Assembly: GCA_905250025.1 (NCBI GenBank)
Contig: CAJNOJ010000024.1
Span: 620,001 to 684,000, forward strand
Length of the DNA: 64,000 nucleotides
From: Adineta ricciae
Lineage: Eukaryota; Rotifera; Eurotatoria; Adinetida; Adinetidae
Direction: 5' to 3'
Shown: piece after piece, positions 26,065-38,158 of the stretch
Layout: the number at the start of each line of letters is the position of its first letter
Position numbering within the stretch: the stretch's first letter is position 1
The notes under the pieces: generated by a model
What the model was told of the DNA's origin: nothing
The model's database searches: none
What the model saw: the letters and a program-made list of their open reading frames with translations, nothing else
Made by a program: the position numbers and the translations under genes

Positions 26065-28176
26065 TTAATTGTGATGTCGCGCAATGCCAGATTGCTGTTC
26101 GACGTCTTTTAAACTAAGACCAACATCTTTCCAAACCTGTGTCAATGCTTCGACTAATTGATCAATCATTTCACTGGTATGATACGGTGTCGCGGCAATA
26201 CGTAAACGTTCAGTTCCACGTTCAACAGTCGGATAATTAATCGATTGAATGTAGATTGAGTGTCGATCGAGCAAATGGTTGCACAGAAGTGTAGCAAGTG
26301 CAGCGTTTCCCACCTGAAATTCGAAGTAGATTTCGAAAAGAAAAGGATTGAGAAGTTCATTGTCATACGTGAATTGGAATGATGTGGCTGGGCGACATCA
26401 TGACTGGAAGACCAGCATCGATTAATTTCGATCGTAATTCACGAACATTTTCTTGTTGCTTACGTCGAAGTGTGCGACCTTCGTCACTCATAGAAATCTA
26501 GACGAAACTCATGTCAATGAATGTTTCCGCTCATCCATTCGTACCTTAATTGCAGCTAAAGCGCTAGCTAAAACTGTAGGCGGCATTGATGTTGTGAAAA
26601 TGAAACCTGAACCATAACTGCGAATGAAATCGGTCATTTTCGCACTGCCAGCTATATAACCGCCAATGCTCCCAAATGCTTTACCTACAAAACGAGTTTC
26701 CCCGTGAAGTTTTTCCTTCGATAAAAATCATTTACTCACCAAGTGTACCAGAGATAATATCCATTTTATGAAGCAGATGATCACGCTCACCAATGCCTGC
26801 GCCATTATGACCATATAAACCAACAGCGTGTACTTCATCAATGAATGTAATGGAACCATATGCACGAGCAACATCTAGCATGGCTTCCAAATTACAAATT
26901 GAACCTAAATCACATCACATCATTTATTGATCCCTACGACAGTCCATGCAACAATACCATCCATTGAGTGAACTGTTTCGAAGGCGACAATCTTTGGTAT
27001 ATGTCGCGGAATTTTTTTCAATAATTCTTCCAAATGTTCGACATCGTTATGTCGAAAAATATGCTTTGGCACTTGACTATTCCGTATACCTTGAATCATC
27101 GATGCATGATTTCCGCTATCCGACAGGATGTGACAGTTCGGTAAACCTTTTGCTAATGTATACAGCGTCGTATCATTAGCCACATAGCAAGAAGTAAATA
27201 ACAGAGCGGATTCCTTTTGATGGAGACGAGCTAACTGTTGTTCGAGTTTTTCGTGCAATGGACTCGTTCCCGATATATTCCGAGTGCCACCGGAACCAGA
27301 ACCATGTGCAGTGACTGCATTACTAAAAAGAAACATAATAAAAATTGGAAACTAATTTGAGAGTACTGTTTCCTATTGACGCTCGAAGAAGTTTCTCACA
27401 TGATAGAACATTTCAGAAAATACTTACATGACAGCTTCCTTCAGTTCGGGATGCTGACTTAAACCTAAGTAATCGTTGCTGCACCATACTGTCATCGTAC
27501 GAGAATCGTGGTCTTCATCAAGATGCTTCTTCTCTTCAGCTTGTGGAAATAAGCCACTTCTTCGTTGAACGCGCTTGAAAATTCGATAGGAATCATCACG
27601 CTTTTTCGCTTCGATCTTCTCGTCGAAGAATGTATTGTATTCAAACAAATTCTTGTAATCTATCATTGGTCGGATTGGTTTTCCTGTAAGAAAATCTTGT
27701 AAAACAACATCGACTAGCAGAAAATAGTACCTAGTTTGCCGTTCACTTCAATTATATCTTGATCCATATCTACTCGACGAAGAGCAATGGGTGTTGTCTT
27801 CAAAAACGGACATGAAAGATCCGTACATTCGGTAGAGATGATAACTTTGAGAAAGAAAAGAACAGTTGATATTTAAGGAAAACCACTTTCTACACATACT
27901 TTCATTGTAAGAATTCAATGCTGTTGGTAATTTGATTTTCGATATTCGTTTTCGTTCAGCAATTTTCTCATGAGCGGCTTTGATCTCGTCGAAGCTCGGA
28001 GGAGGCGATGAAACTTTCATCGATGTTGCCGTATTCGTCGTTGCTGTCGACATTTGTCGTGCCAATTGTCCAAAAATTGGACACGAAGCAGCACCTGTAT
28101 TGAGGATATACGGTGCTGACGCTCGAACTTGTTGTAAGGTCAATTGAGCCAAGTACGGACATTTGTAAACTGACAT
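26065..28176 (-). CDS. ALAS: 5-aminolevulinate synthase (heme pathway entry enzyme)
   Basis: PLP enzyme of the mitochondrial matrix condensing glycine with succinyl-CoA. The presequence region carries two Cys-Pro heme-regulatory motifs (KCPYL at residue 6, SCPIFG at residue 32). A third (SCPFL, about residue 103) lies near the mature N-terminus, mirroring vertebrate ALAS1. The core shows [31 protein letters not shown], and [20 protein letters not shown]. It also has [34 protein letters not shown], and [12 protein letters not shown] (Asp binding the PLP nitrogen). [17 protein letters not shown] has the Schiff-base lysine, and [17 protein letters not shown] follows. The C-terminus has [20 protein letters not shown]. 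No catalytic motif appears to be missing. Confidence 0.97.
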
Positions 28177-29077
28177 TGCTTCTGTATCAAAAGATATGCT
28201 GGTCTAAAAATATTCACCTGTGTTCTCTTTTTTTTTTGATGAAAATATCTTGTGACATCAAGCAGAATTAGTAAGAAATGATTAGACACTTTTTCTGCTT
28301 TTGTCTTGTTTGCGTGATGGAAGCAATTTTTTTCTATTTTCTCTTCTTTTCGCACTTACCTGCGTTTCCTCTTACACAGTAGATCATCAAATGTTCAGAA
28401 GAAAATAAATCAGCCGATGAAATAGCTTTCCGAGGATTTCAACATGAAAACTTCCATTGCCAATTCCCTTGCAAAGAACCCACTAGAAAAAGTAACCGAG
28501 TAAAAATCATACGAATCAAGATTTTGGCTCAGATCTGATAATCTTATCTGACTAGCAAACAAATGTCGATTTGATCACTATTTATAAGCTGAAAGAGTGA
28601 TATGGAGTGCGAAAATAGACCTATTCGACCGACATGTGGGGAATTTTGAAAAACTACAGTCGGATATAGAACAGGTACAAAGGTTTTATTTATAAAACTG
28701 GCTGCATATAGATCAGTATGCAAAGAAAAATCCCAAACAAATAAACCAGATGTATTTACAGATGCTCTTCAACATGCAACGCAAATATGCTATTGCATAT
28801 TCAAATCTTATCTTTTATGTAAATTAACATTACTCAGAAAATGATAATTGAAAGCGAGCGAATGACTCAAATGAAATTCTGTCAATTTTCGTCTTTCTCA
28901 ACCGCAAAATCATCATCAATAATTAACGAATAAAAATCAATGCATAAACCTTCCCGAAATAAATGTCTTCGAACAGATGGTGCTCGTTGTTGGAATGAAT
29001 CTGACTGGTCGAATTTGTCTAATTATTTACTTTCACCCACATTCTCTGTCATTCATTCGTAAGTCAATCACTTGAAT
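28177..29077. promoter_or_regulatory. Divergent intergenic region, ALAS (minus) and twinfilin (plus)
   Basis: The only spacer between these two head-to-head genes. It includes the ALAS 5' UTR intron at 28204-28359, leaving roughly 700 bases for both promoters. No TATA box or known motif is clear enough to name. A shared bidirectional promoter is possible but not shown. Confidence 0.5.
28204..28359 (-). other. Probable 5' UTR intron of ALAS
   Basis: On the minus strand a donor cag|gtaagt at 28359 and an acceptor atttttag ending at 28204 bracket a 156-base intron. It ends 27 bases before the ALAS ATG, so the gene likely has a separate non-coding first exon. Confidence 0.6.
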
Positions 29078-30615
29078 ATGTCTCATCAATCGGGTATTAC
29101 TGGTACGGATAATTAATGAAAAAAAAATCTTTTTTTATTGTCTTCTTCTTCTTTTTTTAGCGACTGATCAACTGCGCGATAAATTTGCTGATATGAAAGA
29201 TGGGCATACGCGAGTTGTTGTCGTTGTCATCGAGAATGGTTTGATCGCTTGATTGAGCTTAAATCTTCCATAAAAAAAACATATTTTTTTATCATAGAAA
29301 AACTTGTCGCAAAAGAAGAACATAATGCCGTTCGGTCATTCAACGAAGGTAACATTTTAACGTGCAAAAATGGTGAAATTTTCGTTTGGTTTTCTCAGAT
29401 TTTGACAAAATGGTCCCACCGTTAGTTCACCACAAACATCCTGCCTACTTCTTTATCCGATTAGACACAATTAGCGAATTGAGTGGGCATAATTGGTTAC
29501 TAATCACTTATATTCCAGACGATGCAACAGTAAAGAAATTTTCTTGTGGTAAATCTTAACTTTTTTGTTGAAAACATTAGGTACGCGAACGGATGTTATA
29601 TGCATCAACAGTTGCAACATTAAAACGAGAATTTGGCTTAACTTACATTACCCAAGAATTTCGAGCGTCATCAAAAGTAAATTCTATTTGAAAAGAGTTC
29701 AATCGGTTCGAATTTTCTACTTACTAGAATGAAATGACTAGTCATTCATTTCAACAGCACGTACGTACTCAAGATGCACCACCTCCACGAACAATGCGTG
29801 AGGAAGAAATGCTTGAAATTCAACAACGCGAAGTAAATTCTTCTTTATTTCATTCTTGGGAATAATCATGTACGTTTTATTTAGGCTTCTGCAGATATTA
29901 GTGTTGATACTCGTCATCCCACCTTACAAGGTTTAACATTTCCCTTCGATGAAAATGTTATTGAAGCAATACATTTGTTTAAAAAGCACCAAGTTGATTA
30001 TATTCAACTAGTAGGCATTTCATTTCTGATTAAACTTCAGCACAAACGAAGAGTTCATTTAGGAAATCGATGATGACGCAGAACGCATTCTGTTATCTCA
30101 TTCCGAATCTCATGCGACACCGGAGCATATTCGAAAATGCCTGCCAGACCAACAGGGAAGATATCATGTATACAGATTTAAACATGACTACAACAATCAA
30201 CCTATCGACTCAATGTGTAAAATTGCTCAAGAAACAAGTTTCTCATAATAGCTAATGTCTTCCTATGTGATTTTAGTCTTTCTGTATTCTGTTCCTGGAC
30301 ATGGTTCAAAAATCAAACAACGAATGCTGTACGCTAGTTGCAAAGAAAGTGTCATAGAAAATCTTGAAAAGAAGTACGGAATCAGTTTTGAGAAGAAAGT
30401 AAGTGTTTGTTTAGTCACATGTTATTCAACCGTATTTTCTTTTCATTCAGTTGGAAATTTGCGATCCAGCGGATTTGACAACGGACTATCTGATGCAACA
30501 ACTCCATCCTGAAATTGCTGCAAACGCGGCTAAATCATCGTTTGCTAAACCGAAAGCACCAGGTTCGCGCGGCCCTCGTAGATTGTTGAAAACGACCGAT
30601 GAATCCAATGATTAA
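29078..30615 (+). CDS. TWF: Twinfilin, actin-depolymerising ADF-H protein
   Basis: Cytoplasmic actin-monomer binding and barbed-end capping regulator with two ADF-homology domains. The start MSHQSGI is the family signature. Domain 1 includes the acidic DFDKMVPPLV and HPAYFFIRLDTISELSGHNW, then LLITYIPDDATVRERMLYAS, TVATLKREFG. The linker ends DTRHPTLQGLTFPFDE. Domain 2 has YIQLEIDDDAERILL, RYHVYRFKHDY, and FFLYSVPGHGSKIKQRMLYA. The C-terminal tail FAKPKAPGSRGPRRLL matches the capping-protein and phosphoinositide binding tail of animal twinfilins. About nine short introns. The stop is at 30613-30615. Confidence 0.95.
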
Positions 30616-32315
30616 ACTGATTGTCTCTCTCATTGTGTTCTTTTTTTTTGTAATATTCTGGTCTTGATAGTTTTCCTCGGACATATTCAATATACACATT
30701 TACAATAAAATTTCTTCATCGACTTCTTTTCCTGTTCTGCGAACGAATCAGCCAGACTTTGTCAACATTCTTTGTGTTCCAAGTAATAAAAGATGACGAG
30801 TGAATCTAATCGAATCTTTGAAGGCTTATTTGGCATGACGGCGAATTCTTTCCTAATCAAATATGAATACATGTACTCGCCGAGTGATCCGACAGGAAAC
30901 GTTGAAAAAAAAACTAATTGAATTACGGAAGAAAGTACAGAATTGTTTGATGCGTTTCAATGTTCAATTGATTTGACCTTGGCCAACCATGTCATTCAAA
31001 CAAACTTCTGATGAACTATTATTGGATCTGCTCTCGAAACAAGAAAAGACAATCGTCGGTTTTCTTCTTCTTCTTCTTCTTCTGACCTTGTTGCTAATTG
31101 ATCATTCACTATTTGATTTGCAATATTTTAAAAGCACACATAGACATATGTATTAATATATTCTTTTCTGTAATTATAAAATCATACGTGATCGATCATT
31201 TTGATATTCTAGTCAGTGACTAATTTCGTACTTGGATATTTAACAAAGAAGGTAAGCGAGACTGTGGATGAATGATGTGCAGAAAAGGACTCATCGTGTC
31301 TTATCAACGATGATAATAAATGTTTATCGAACTTCTGAAGTATCTCACTTGAGAAATACATACTACCTCATCAATTCTGTCTACAGCCTAATTTGATTAT
31401 CTGTTAAATAGTTCAAGCGATTAATAAGTTGTTCACGACATGCGAAGCATCACGTATGAGTTTGGTTAACTGTCGAGTGAAGAGATGTCGACAAGTCAAA
31501 ATTGAGAAGTAGCATTTGATAATAGATATTACATAAGAGAAGCTAGACAAGAAGCCGAAGTCTTTGCTGTACTTTTTCTCTTGCCGTTACTTAACAAACA
31601 CGATTGATTTTGTAAATGAAATATACAGTTATATGACTTGTTACTTTCAATTTCAACTAAGTAATCCGTTTATTGACGTCTAGTTTTCGTTCGAACCACG
31701 TACGAGAGCGAGCGAAGCACATGTATTCAACCGTAAAAAATGTTCAGTTACGACACTTACGATAATGTATGATTTTTATCATTTTTGACGAGATCGACTT
31801 CTATTAAATATAAGCCCTGAGTTTACTTCAATGAGATACGCTTGCATATTTCTATTTTCTCCTTTGTCTTCGCATTCATTCATCATAGACGTATAGGATA
31901 CATTAATTACATCAGACGCAAAAGCTGAAGTGCAAATCAGTACACATGTGGGTAAATGTACTGAAGGATTTTTTCTACATTTATCTGTTGCTGATGAGCC
32001 CATCTTTTTTTTTAATATATTCATTTGACAGTGTTCATTAGGGTTTTTTTTTCGAGACCAATTTGTGAACATAGGAGTTACTTTTTCTCCTTTTCTATTG
32101 CGATGATTAGACCGGAAAGAAATGCGTGTGCGGTTGCGACAAAGAAGAACGCTGAGAAAAAAAAAAGAAAAAAATTGTGCTCGACAAGAGAGAAAGTTCA
32201 CCAAACTAGTGCTTGATCATTCCTTTTTCTCGTTCTAGCCCCAGTCAGGACATAAACGGAGACACGAGACATAGACAGTGTGTATGCGTGTGTGCGTATG
32301 AGTGTCTTATGAACA
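30616..32315. other. Gene-free region between twinfilin and NUAK-like kinase
   Basis: 1.7 kb. It contains an AATAAA at about 30705-30710 (twinfilin poly(A)) and a CTT microsatellite near 31063-31084. The minus-strand frame at 31779-32204 lies on poly-T/A tracts and is not protein-like. The right part is presumably the promoter of kinase exon 1a. Confidence 0.45.
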
Positions 32316-32605
32316 ATGTTGTCTCCAGCATCATCATCACGGCCTCCACGCAATCCACCAGCGATCGCAGATTCTCAATATGATATGACGACAGGTTATT
32401 CATCTTCATCTTATACAAGATGGCCTCGAGCACTTGCTAAAACTCCGAACATTGGTCGAGGAAGTCACTCGATATCAGCTCGCCGCAATCAATATCAAAA
32501 CGAACCATTCTCAGATATTTTACATAGCCAACATCCTCAATCAGGAGGTCTTACTTACGCAACAGTTCACCATCCACGACGTTCATTATTAAGTAATCTT
32601 CTGCC
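32316..32605 (+). other. Kinase alternative first exon 1a
   Basis: ATG start, 96 codons plus two bases, then donor gtaagt at 32606. It encodes a Ser/Arg/Pro-rich N-terminus ([20 protein letters not shown]). The phase-2 end joins the exon at 35109 as Pro-Ile-Ser-Asn in the kinase frame. The intron would be 2.5 kb, very long for this window. Confidence 0.65.
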
Positions 32606-35600
32606 GTAAGTAAACTTCTCATTTGCATTCCTAATAGACAATCTAATCTTCACATATGAAATGAGTTTTTTCCCACATGAGACAACATTTTGCTCCTTCA
32701 TACAAATAGATTCCAATCAGATGACCTCTGTACGATATCGGTATCTGTAGGAAAAAAAAAGAGATCATCAATTCTAACCGAAATATTGACATTCTCAATG
32801 TGACATCAGGAGATAAACATCGAAACGAGTTAATTATATCACTGGCAAAAAAAAACCATAGATAATGTAATCTGAATTTTTGTTTAATTTAGATAAAAAA
32901 AAAACTTATCTTTTTATTGATGTCCTTCATCTCGTAAGACTCGCGTCTTATTTTTCTGCGAGTCATTACCGTTATATCATCCTCTGTTTCTTTTTTTTTC
33001 TTTCTCTCCCTCTCCGCCGTCTTTTTCTACCGTCATATTGATAAGGTCATTGCCGGTAGCAAACCAAATACAACATATCAGTGTTCTTGACGACATTTGA
33101 ATCCAACAATCAATTGTTTATTTTTTCCTCTCGCTCTCGATCGATATTTGCGAGATGAGATCGATCAGGTATGATATGAAATCAATGCTTAATGGACCAA
33201 ACATTGTCCAGCATCAGAAAAGGAAAAAGAGACGAGAAAAAAGGAGAAGAAAATTCGCCTATGAAATATTGTTTCACCTGTAATAATCAATCTACTTTTC
33301 ACTTGTCGATTCTTTTTTCTCTTCGCTTCTTTTTTTCCTTTCCAGTCAATCATGAAACTATCTTTGTGTGCATCAATGTATTAAATACAGAGTCTTGTCT
33401 CCTTTTTTTTCTCCCGTACATTTATTCTACCTTCTTTTCCTTTGAAGCGTGAGGTACAATTGAAAAAGAAGAAATATTACGTCTGGTTTGTTTCGTTTGT
33501 TTGCATTCGATCTTATTTATCACCTGCTGTTTCTCTCATATCGTCATTTTGTACCTCAACGGAGTTAAACTTCGAAGGCTCTTTTTGCGCTTCACTCGCG
33601 TGAAAATAATATATCGCTCAGACGCTTGTTATCGCTCTTCATTATTCCATGCAAACGACTGTTTGATACACCCATACGTGTCCCTTTTTCTCGAACATAC
33701 TTCTTCGAATCTCGCATTCACGAATTCGTCTAAGATCAAACAATGGCATTTGGACAAATTTCATACCAAGCATCAACGAAACGTCAGAGACAACGATATC
33801 CCGAACAACATCGTTCGCGTTCATACGATGATTTACTAGCCGAGTAAGATATCTCGCAAACTTGCACGGTTTTTTCGTATATGCTTTCAACTAGAAATTT
33901 TCTTTCTTATTTGACGAGCGTGTAATATAGTGCGTAATTAAAAATGTGAAATGATTTGAGACCATCTACCGTTCAGTGTTTTTTTTACTTGTGTGCATGT
34001 AGACATAAATATATTATTGAGAATTAGAAACGAAATTTATTCATTTGTTCGATGGATTAGTTGAGAAAGGAAAAAAGAGAGAAAAATAATTAGAAACTGA
34101 CAATAAGGAGAACAAAGATGACATTTACAATGGTTACACTTGAGAGGTCATTGTATACATATATGGAGCGAATAAGAATAGAAATTCTCTATTTTGATTG
34201 TCTTTCTCCTTCACATTTTACTTGCGGTTTCACATTTGGAGGCAAGAAGAAAAAAAAGAGTGGAGAAAAGACATTGTCGTCGACGTGCTGCCTCGTCAAG
34301 TATCATTTCATCTGTTCGCTTGCGTTCGTATTTGCTAAGGCGAGTGTACATACATGAAAAAAAAAGAAATTCGAAAAGAAAAATACTAAATGAAAAGAAC
34401 GAAAGAAAGAAAAGAAAGAAGACGATGAAATGTTATTTTCTGTTGTTGATATATAAAATCATCATCTGGCCAGTTCATTTCTTCTTCTCTTCTTTTCATC
34501 GTCATTCTCTCGCATACTTGTGCTTACTATTGCTTCAAAGATACTTCGTACCGATTACATAGACAACGGCGATGACGACAGAAGCAAAAGTTGTACAGAC
34601 ACACGTTCACATTGAATAACTCTCTCCTATCGTTTCTCTTTGACTATCTTCCTCCTTCTTCTTCATACAAAAGACCATATACGCATCGGTATAGTTCATC
34701 TTACACTTTCGAGTATACTGAGTTATTATATAAGAAAAGAAGATTAGACAATGATTGCTGTGCAAAGTTCTGACATTGATTCAATTGGTTTTTCTGATTA
34801 TTACACTCAAACATTAGGACATAGCAGGTAAAACAAAGCGAAACAGACGAAAACTACATAGAAAAACGACATATTTTATATTGTTCAGTTATTCATCATA
34901 AGCAAAGATATAATTATTTTTTCCCATTGTGTACATAACGTACACATGTATTAAAAATCTAATTTCATCATACGCTTAATTAGAAAAAGGCTTGTCATAT
35001 GCTTATATAATTGAAGGTTTCATTAATCATAGAGTATGAACAGAATGAGAGAGTTGAACGTTGAGATCCATTCACAATATTGATTTCCTATTGATCTTCT
35101 ATTCGAAGGATATCCAATGGTGGTCCACCTGGGAGTGTACGGCAGCGTATGCGGCCAACGAATTGGTCTAGTTTAGGCAGCCTGAATAGTTTTGGTGAGT
35201 CAACCACCACTCCGCCATCGTCACAAGAACATACAGGTAGTAGCGGAAGCAATACAAATGGCAGTGGACAACAACGAGAAACACTACACAGCCGATTTGA
35301 CTTCAAGCAAACATTGGGTAAAGGTACATACGGTAAAGTGAAATTAGCGTTAGACAAACGAAAGAATGAACAAGTTGCAATAAAAACAATCAAAAAGTCT
35401 CGTATTGAAAATCCACACGATCTAGCCAGAATTCGACGTGAGATTGACTTTATGACAAGTCTCAATCATCCGTATATTATTCGAATAAAAGAAGGTAAGA
35501 AGACGACGGCGTCGCTCCGTTTTGTTTGCTTTGAAAAGAATGTCTTTTATTAGTTTATGAAAGTCGAGAAAAGATTATCCTTGTCATGGAATATGCGAGC

Positions 35601-38158
35601 GGTGGTGAATTATATGATTATCTCAATCGGATGAAACGCATACCAGAATCTCAAGCACGTGCGATTTTCCGACAAATTGTTTCAGCTGTTCATTTTCTAC
35701 ATAAAGTATAGCCAGCCGAGTAGAAGATTTTCCAAGGTCGTTAACTTCGCTTTCTTTTAGAATAATATTGTTCACAGAGATCTCAAATTAGAAAATATTC
35801 TAATTGATCATAATGGTGATATCAAAGTAAATAGAAAGAAAAACAGATCTATTTTGTGTAATGATCATATATAATCGTCTCGGTTTTCTTCTAGTTAGCA
35901 GATTTTGGTCTGAGTAACAATTGGTCACCACGTCGATTACTGTACGTTAGAAAAACTCTTCTTTTACGGATGTATGTGATCTTCTAGTTCTAAATAGGCA
36001 TACCTTCTGTGGATCTCCTTTGTACGCATCGCCCGAAATCGTTTCCGGTATTCCATACTACGGACCTGAAGTACGACGATTTCTTTTCACTTTCGCTTGA
36101 TAAAATCATGTGATCATTGACAGGTTGATTGCTGGTCATTGGGTGTATTGCTCTATACCCTTGTCTATGGTTCAATGCCATTTCAAGGTGGTGATTACAA
36201 TCGACTTGTACGGAATATAACATCAGGTGAATTCATTCAACCTCGTGAACAATCAGGTAATTAGATTTTTTTCTGTATTTCTATGAAATAGATATTAATC
36301 AATGAGCAAATACACACATATATATATATATATTTATATATAGAGAGAGAGCGATATGTGTGTACACATAGAAATATTGTCCTCTATCAGTCAGTATTCG
36401 AATCGATGTAGATCGATTCGGATAGTGTCAGATGTCAAAAGAGAATCGATTGATCCCTTCTCCACTTTTCGTATCATATTATTTCTTTAACAAATCGAAA
36501 ACGAAATCTATAGGCGCACTCGGTCTTATCCGTAAATGTTTAACGGTACTACCATCAAAACGTTTCACTGTTGATGATGTTGCCGCGCATTGGTGGGTTA
36601 ATCTTGGTTATAAATATCCACCCGTGCATTATTATTTGACGCCAGCAATGAAAAAAACTGGTCTCTTCATTCCATCCCATCTGCCCGCATTAACGTACAA
36701 TGAATCGAATGGCAACGCAGTAGACTCGAATTCGAAAACAGTATCATCATCAACACCTGGTTTCTCTCACCAATCAGTTCACAATGGTGACACGACAGAT
36801 AATTCAACGAAATGTCGACCATTAACGAATGGTTATCACTCAGTTCCTCGAACACATCGATTAAATAGCAATAGCGAACGAACTTCCAATTCAAGCCGAC
36901 GGACATCTAAAGAAAGACATCATGATACGACATCATCTAAATATCCTCCACGTATTTAATGATTGCTCTCGAAAGAAAAAGAATCTCAAATCATATTTTT
37001 GTTTTTTTTTCATTGTGTTTCTTTCTCTGTCTTTCATTTACTTCTTTGCCACATCTGAGACTAATCCATTCCTCTGCTTGAGCATGCGCGACTATAAACT
37101 GAAAACCCTTATTTGGTGACGGATTGCTATTTTTTAACATTTTTTTTCTATTTTATTTCATTAATATCTTAGGTGCATTTTCACTTATCCAATATTGCTT
37201 GAAACCAGACGCTAATACACGTGCTACAACAAAAGATATTCTTCGTCACGATTGGTTAGCTCACGGACCTGTTCTTTCAATTCGTTTGAGTACGACAACA
37301 ACATCCGCATCACAATCTATTCCCGACCAACCGAAAACCACCGATTACGACAAGATACGTTTACGACCCAAATCAACAATAGAAAAGTCCTTGTCACCAA
37401 CAAATTCCCTCGTTGAACTTGAACTACATACAAGTTCATTCTTTGATACAGCTCGATTACGTGATAAAACATCCGTAAACAAAGATCAACAACGACGTAA
37501 TCGAGTGTCAGCAATACCTATACCTACACGTTATCTTTCATCAAATAACAACAAAACAATTTCTTCCTCATTAACTCGTCCTGTCCAACGTCGACCAGTT
37601 AGTCTAACACTTGATGATCAACATTCCACAGATGATACATCGACCATACATTCGATTACTAGTCGACGTTCTCGACAAGTTGGATCTCCGACAACGACAA
37701 CATCAGGAACTACCGATCAATTTCAGCCACAACAATACTCTATACCTGCTCCATCAGATACATCACGTTATCGCTTCTCGACCGAATTAGATTCAGCATT
37801 AAATGATTTAAAAGCCACGGCAGGAATTTATAAATATGCTCCACCCAAGAAATCTGTTGCACCGAGTGTATTTACAACATCGACGATTAAATTTGCACCT
37901 GCACCTCTTCGACGAATGAATCCATTAAAAGATCAAGAAGATTCGTCTTCGCCTAGTACAGCACAGCTATTAAATACTCTAACCTCTAATTCGTCTTGTC
38001 ATGTTGACGATAGTATTAATCATGCTACTTCTACTACTAACAATAATAATCGACATTCATTTTTAACTTCATTTGAATTGCCAACCAAATATAATCCAGA
38101 TAAAAATCATTTGCTCGATGATAACAATAATTTCGTTTCATTAAAAGTATATGATTAG
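32316..38158 (+). CDS. NUAK-family Ser/Thr kinase with alternative first and last exons
   Basis: AMPK-related kinase, predicted to be activated by LKB1. The shared catalytic exons are 35109-35494, 35554-35705, 35761-35826, 35895-35941, 35998-36070 and 36124-36256, and all junction phases agree. Motifs: glycine loop [21 protein letters not shown] (ATP lysine), hinge [35 protein letters not shown]. The T-loop is [17 protein letters not shown] (the LKB1-site Thr), then [20 protein letters not shown]. These match NUAK1/2. Three upstream ATG exons each end in phase 2 and fit the acceptor at 35109. After 36256 (phase 1) either of two terminal exons completes the C-lobe. Tails are disordered and Ser/Thr-rich. 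Isoform usage is inferred from sequence only. Confidence 0.88.
33743..33843 (+). other. Kinase alternative first exon 1b
   Basis: ATG in good context (acaATGG), 33 codons plus two bases, then gtaaga. It encodes a basic, Gln/Arg-rich leader ([20 protein letters not shown], ending SYDDLLAE). Phase 2, so it splices in frame to 35109. No upstream acceptor would put it in frame behind exon 1a, which supports its use as a first exon. Confidence 0.55.
34751..34827 (+). other. Kinase alternative first exon 1c
   Basis: ATG, 25 codons plus two bases ([20 protein letters not shown], then TLGHS), donor gtaaaa. Phase 2 and joins 35109 as Arg-Ile-Ser-Asn. It is nearest the kinase body, with a 281-base intron. 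Confidence 0.55.
36257..36513 (+). repeat. Intronic TA microsatellite and GA run
   Basis: The intron before exon A is 257 nt, long for this gene. It contains an alternating ta/tata tract at about 36316-36344 followed by gagagagag, and an imperfect palindrome near 36398-36420 (cgaatcgatgtagatcgattcg). Such a structure could affect exon A choice, but that is speculation. Confidence 0.5.
36514..36959 (+). other. Kinase alternative terminal exon A (NUAK-like C-lobe end)
   Basis: Acceptor tctatag at 36513; phase 1 entry reads [20 protein letters not shown], then [14 protein letters not shown], the canonical NUAK ending of the kinase fold. A tail of about 100 residues rich in Ser, Thr and Asn follows, with a stop at 36957-36959. 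No AATAAA lies between this stop and exon B, so transcripts may run on and use the exon B 3' end. Confidence 0.7.
37173..38158 (+). other. Kinase alternative terminal exon B (second C-lobe end)
   Basis: Acceptor atatcttag at 37172, same phase 1. It reads [20 protein letters not shown], then [14 protein letters not shown], which is homologous to and collinear with the start of exon A. A disordered tail of about 290 residues follows, ending VSLKVYD. A protein carrying both exons would have the C-lobe end twice and would stop inside exon A, so the two must be mutually exclusive. AATAAA occurs at 38885-38890. Confidence 0.7.

Noticed and set aside
31779-32204. 141-aa minus-strand frame
   Set aside because: Made largely of poly-A/T-derived Phe, Lys and Arg runs; overlaps the presumed kinase promoter; no splice or homology support.
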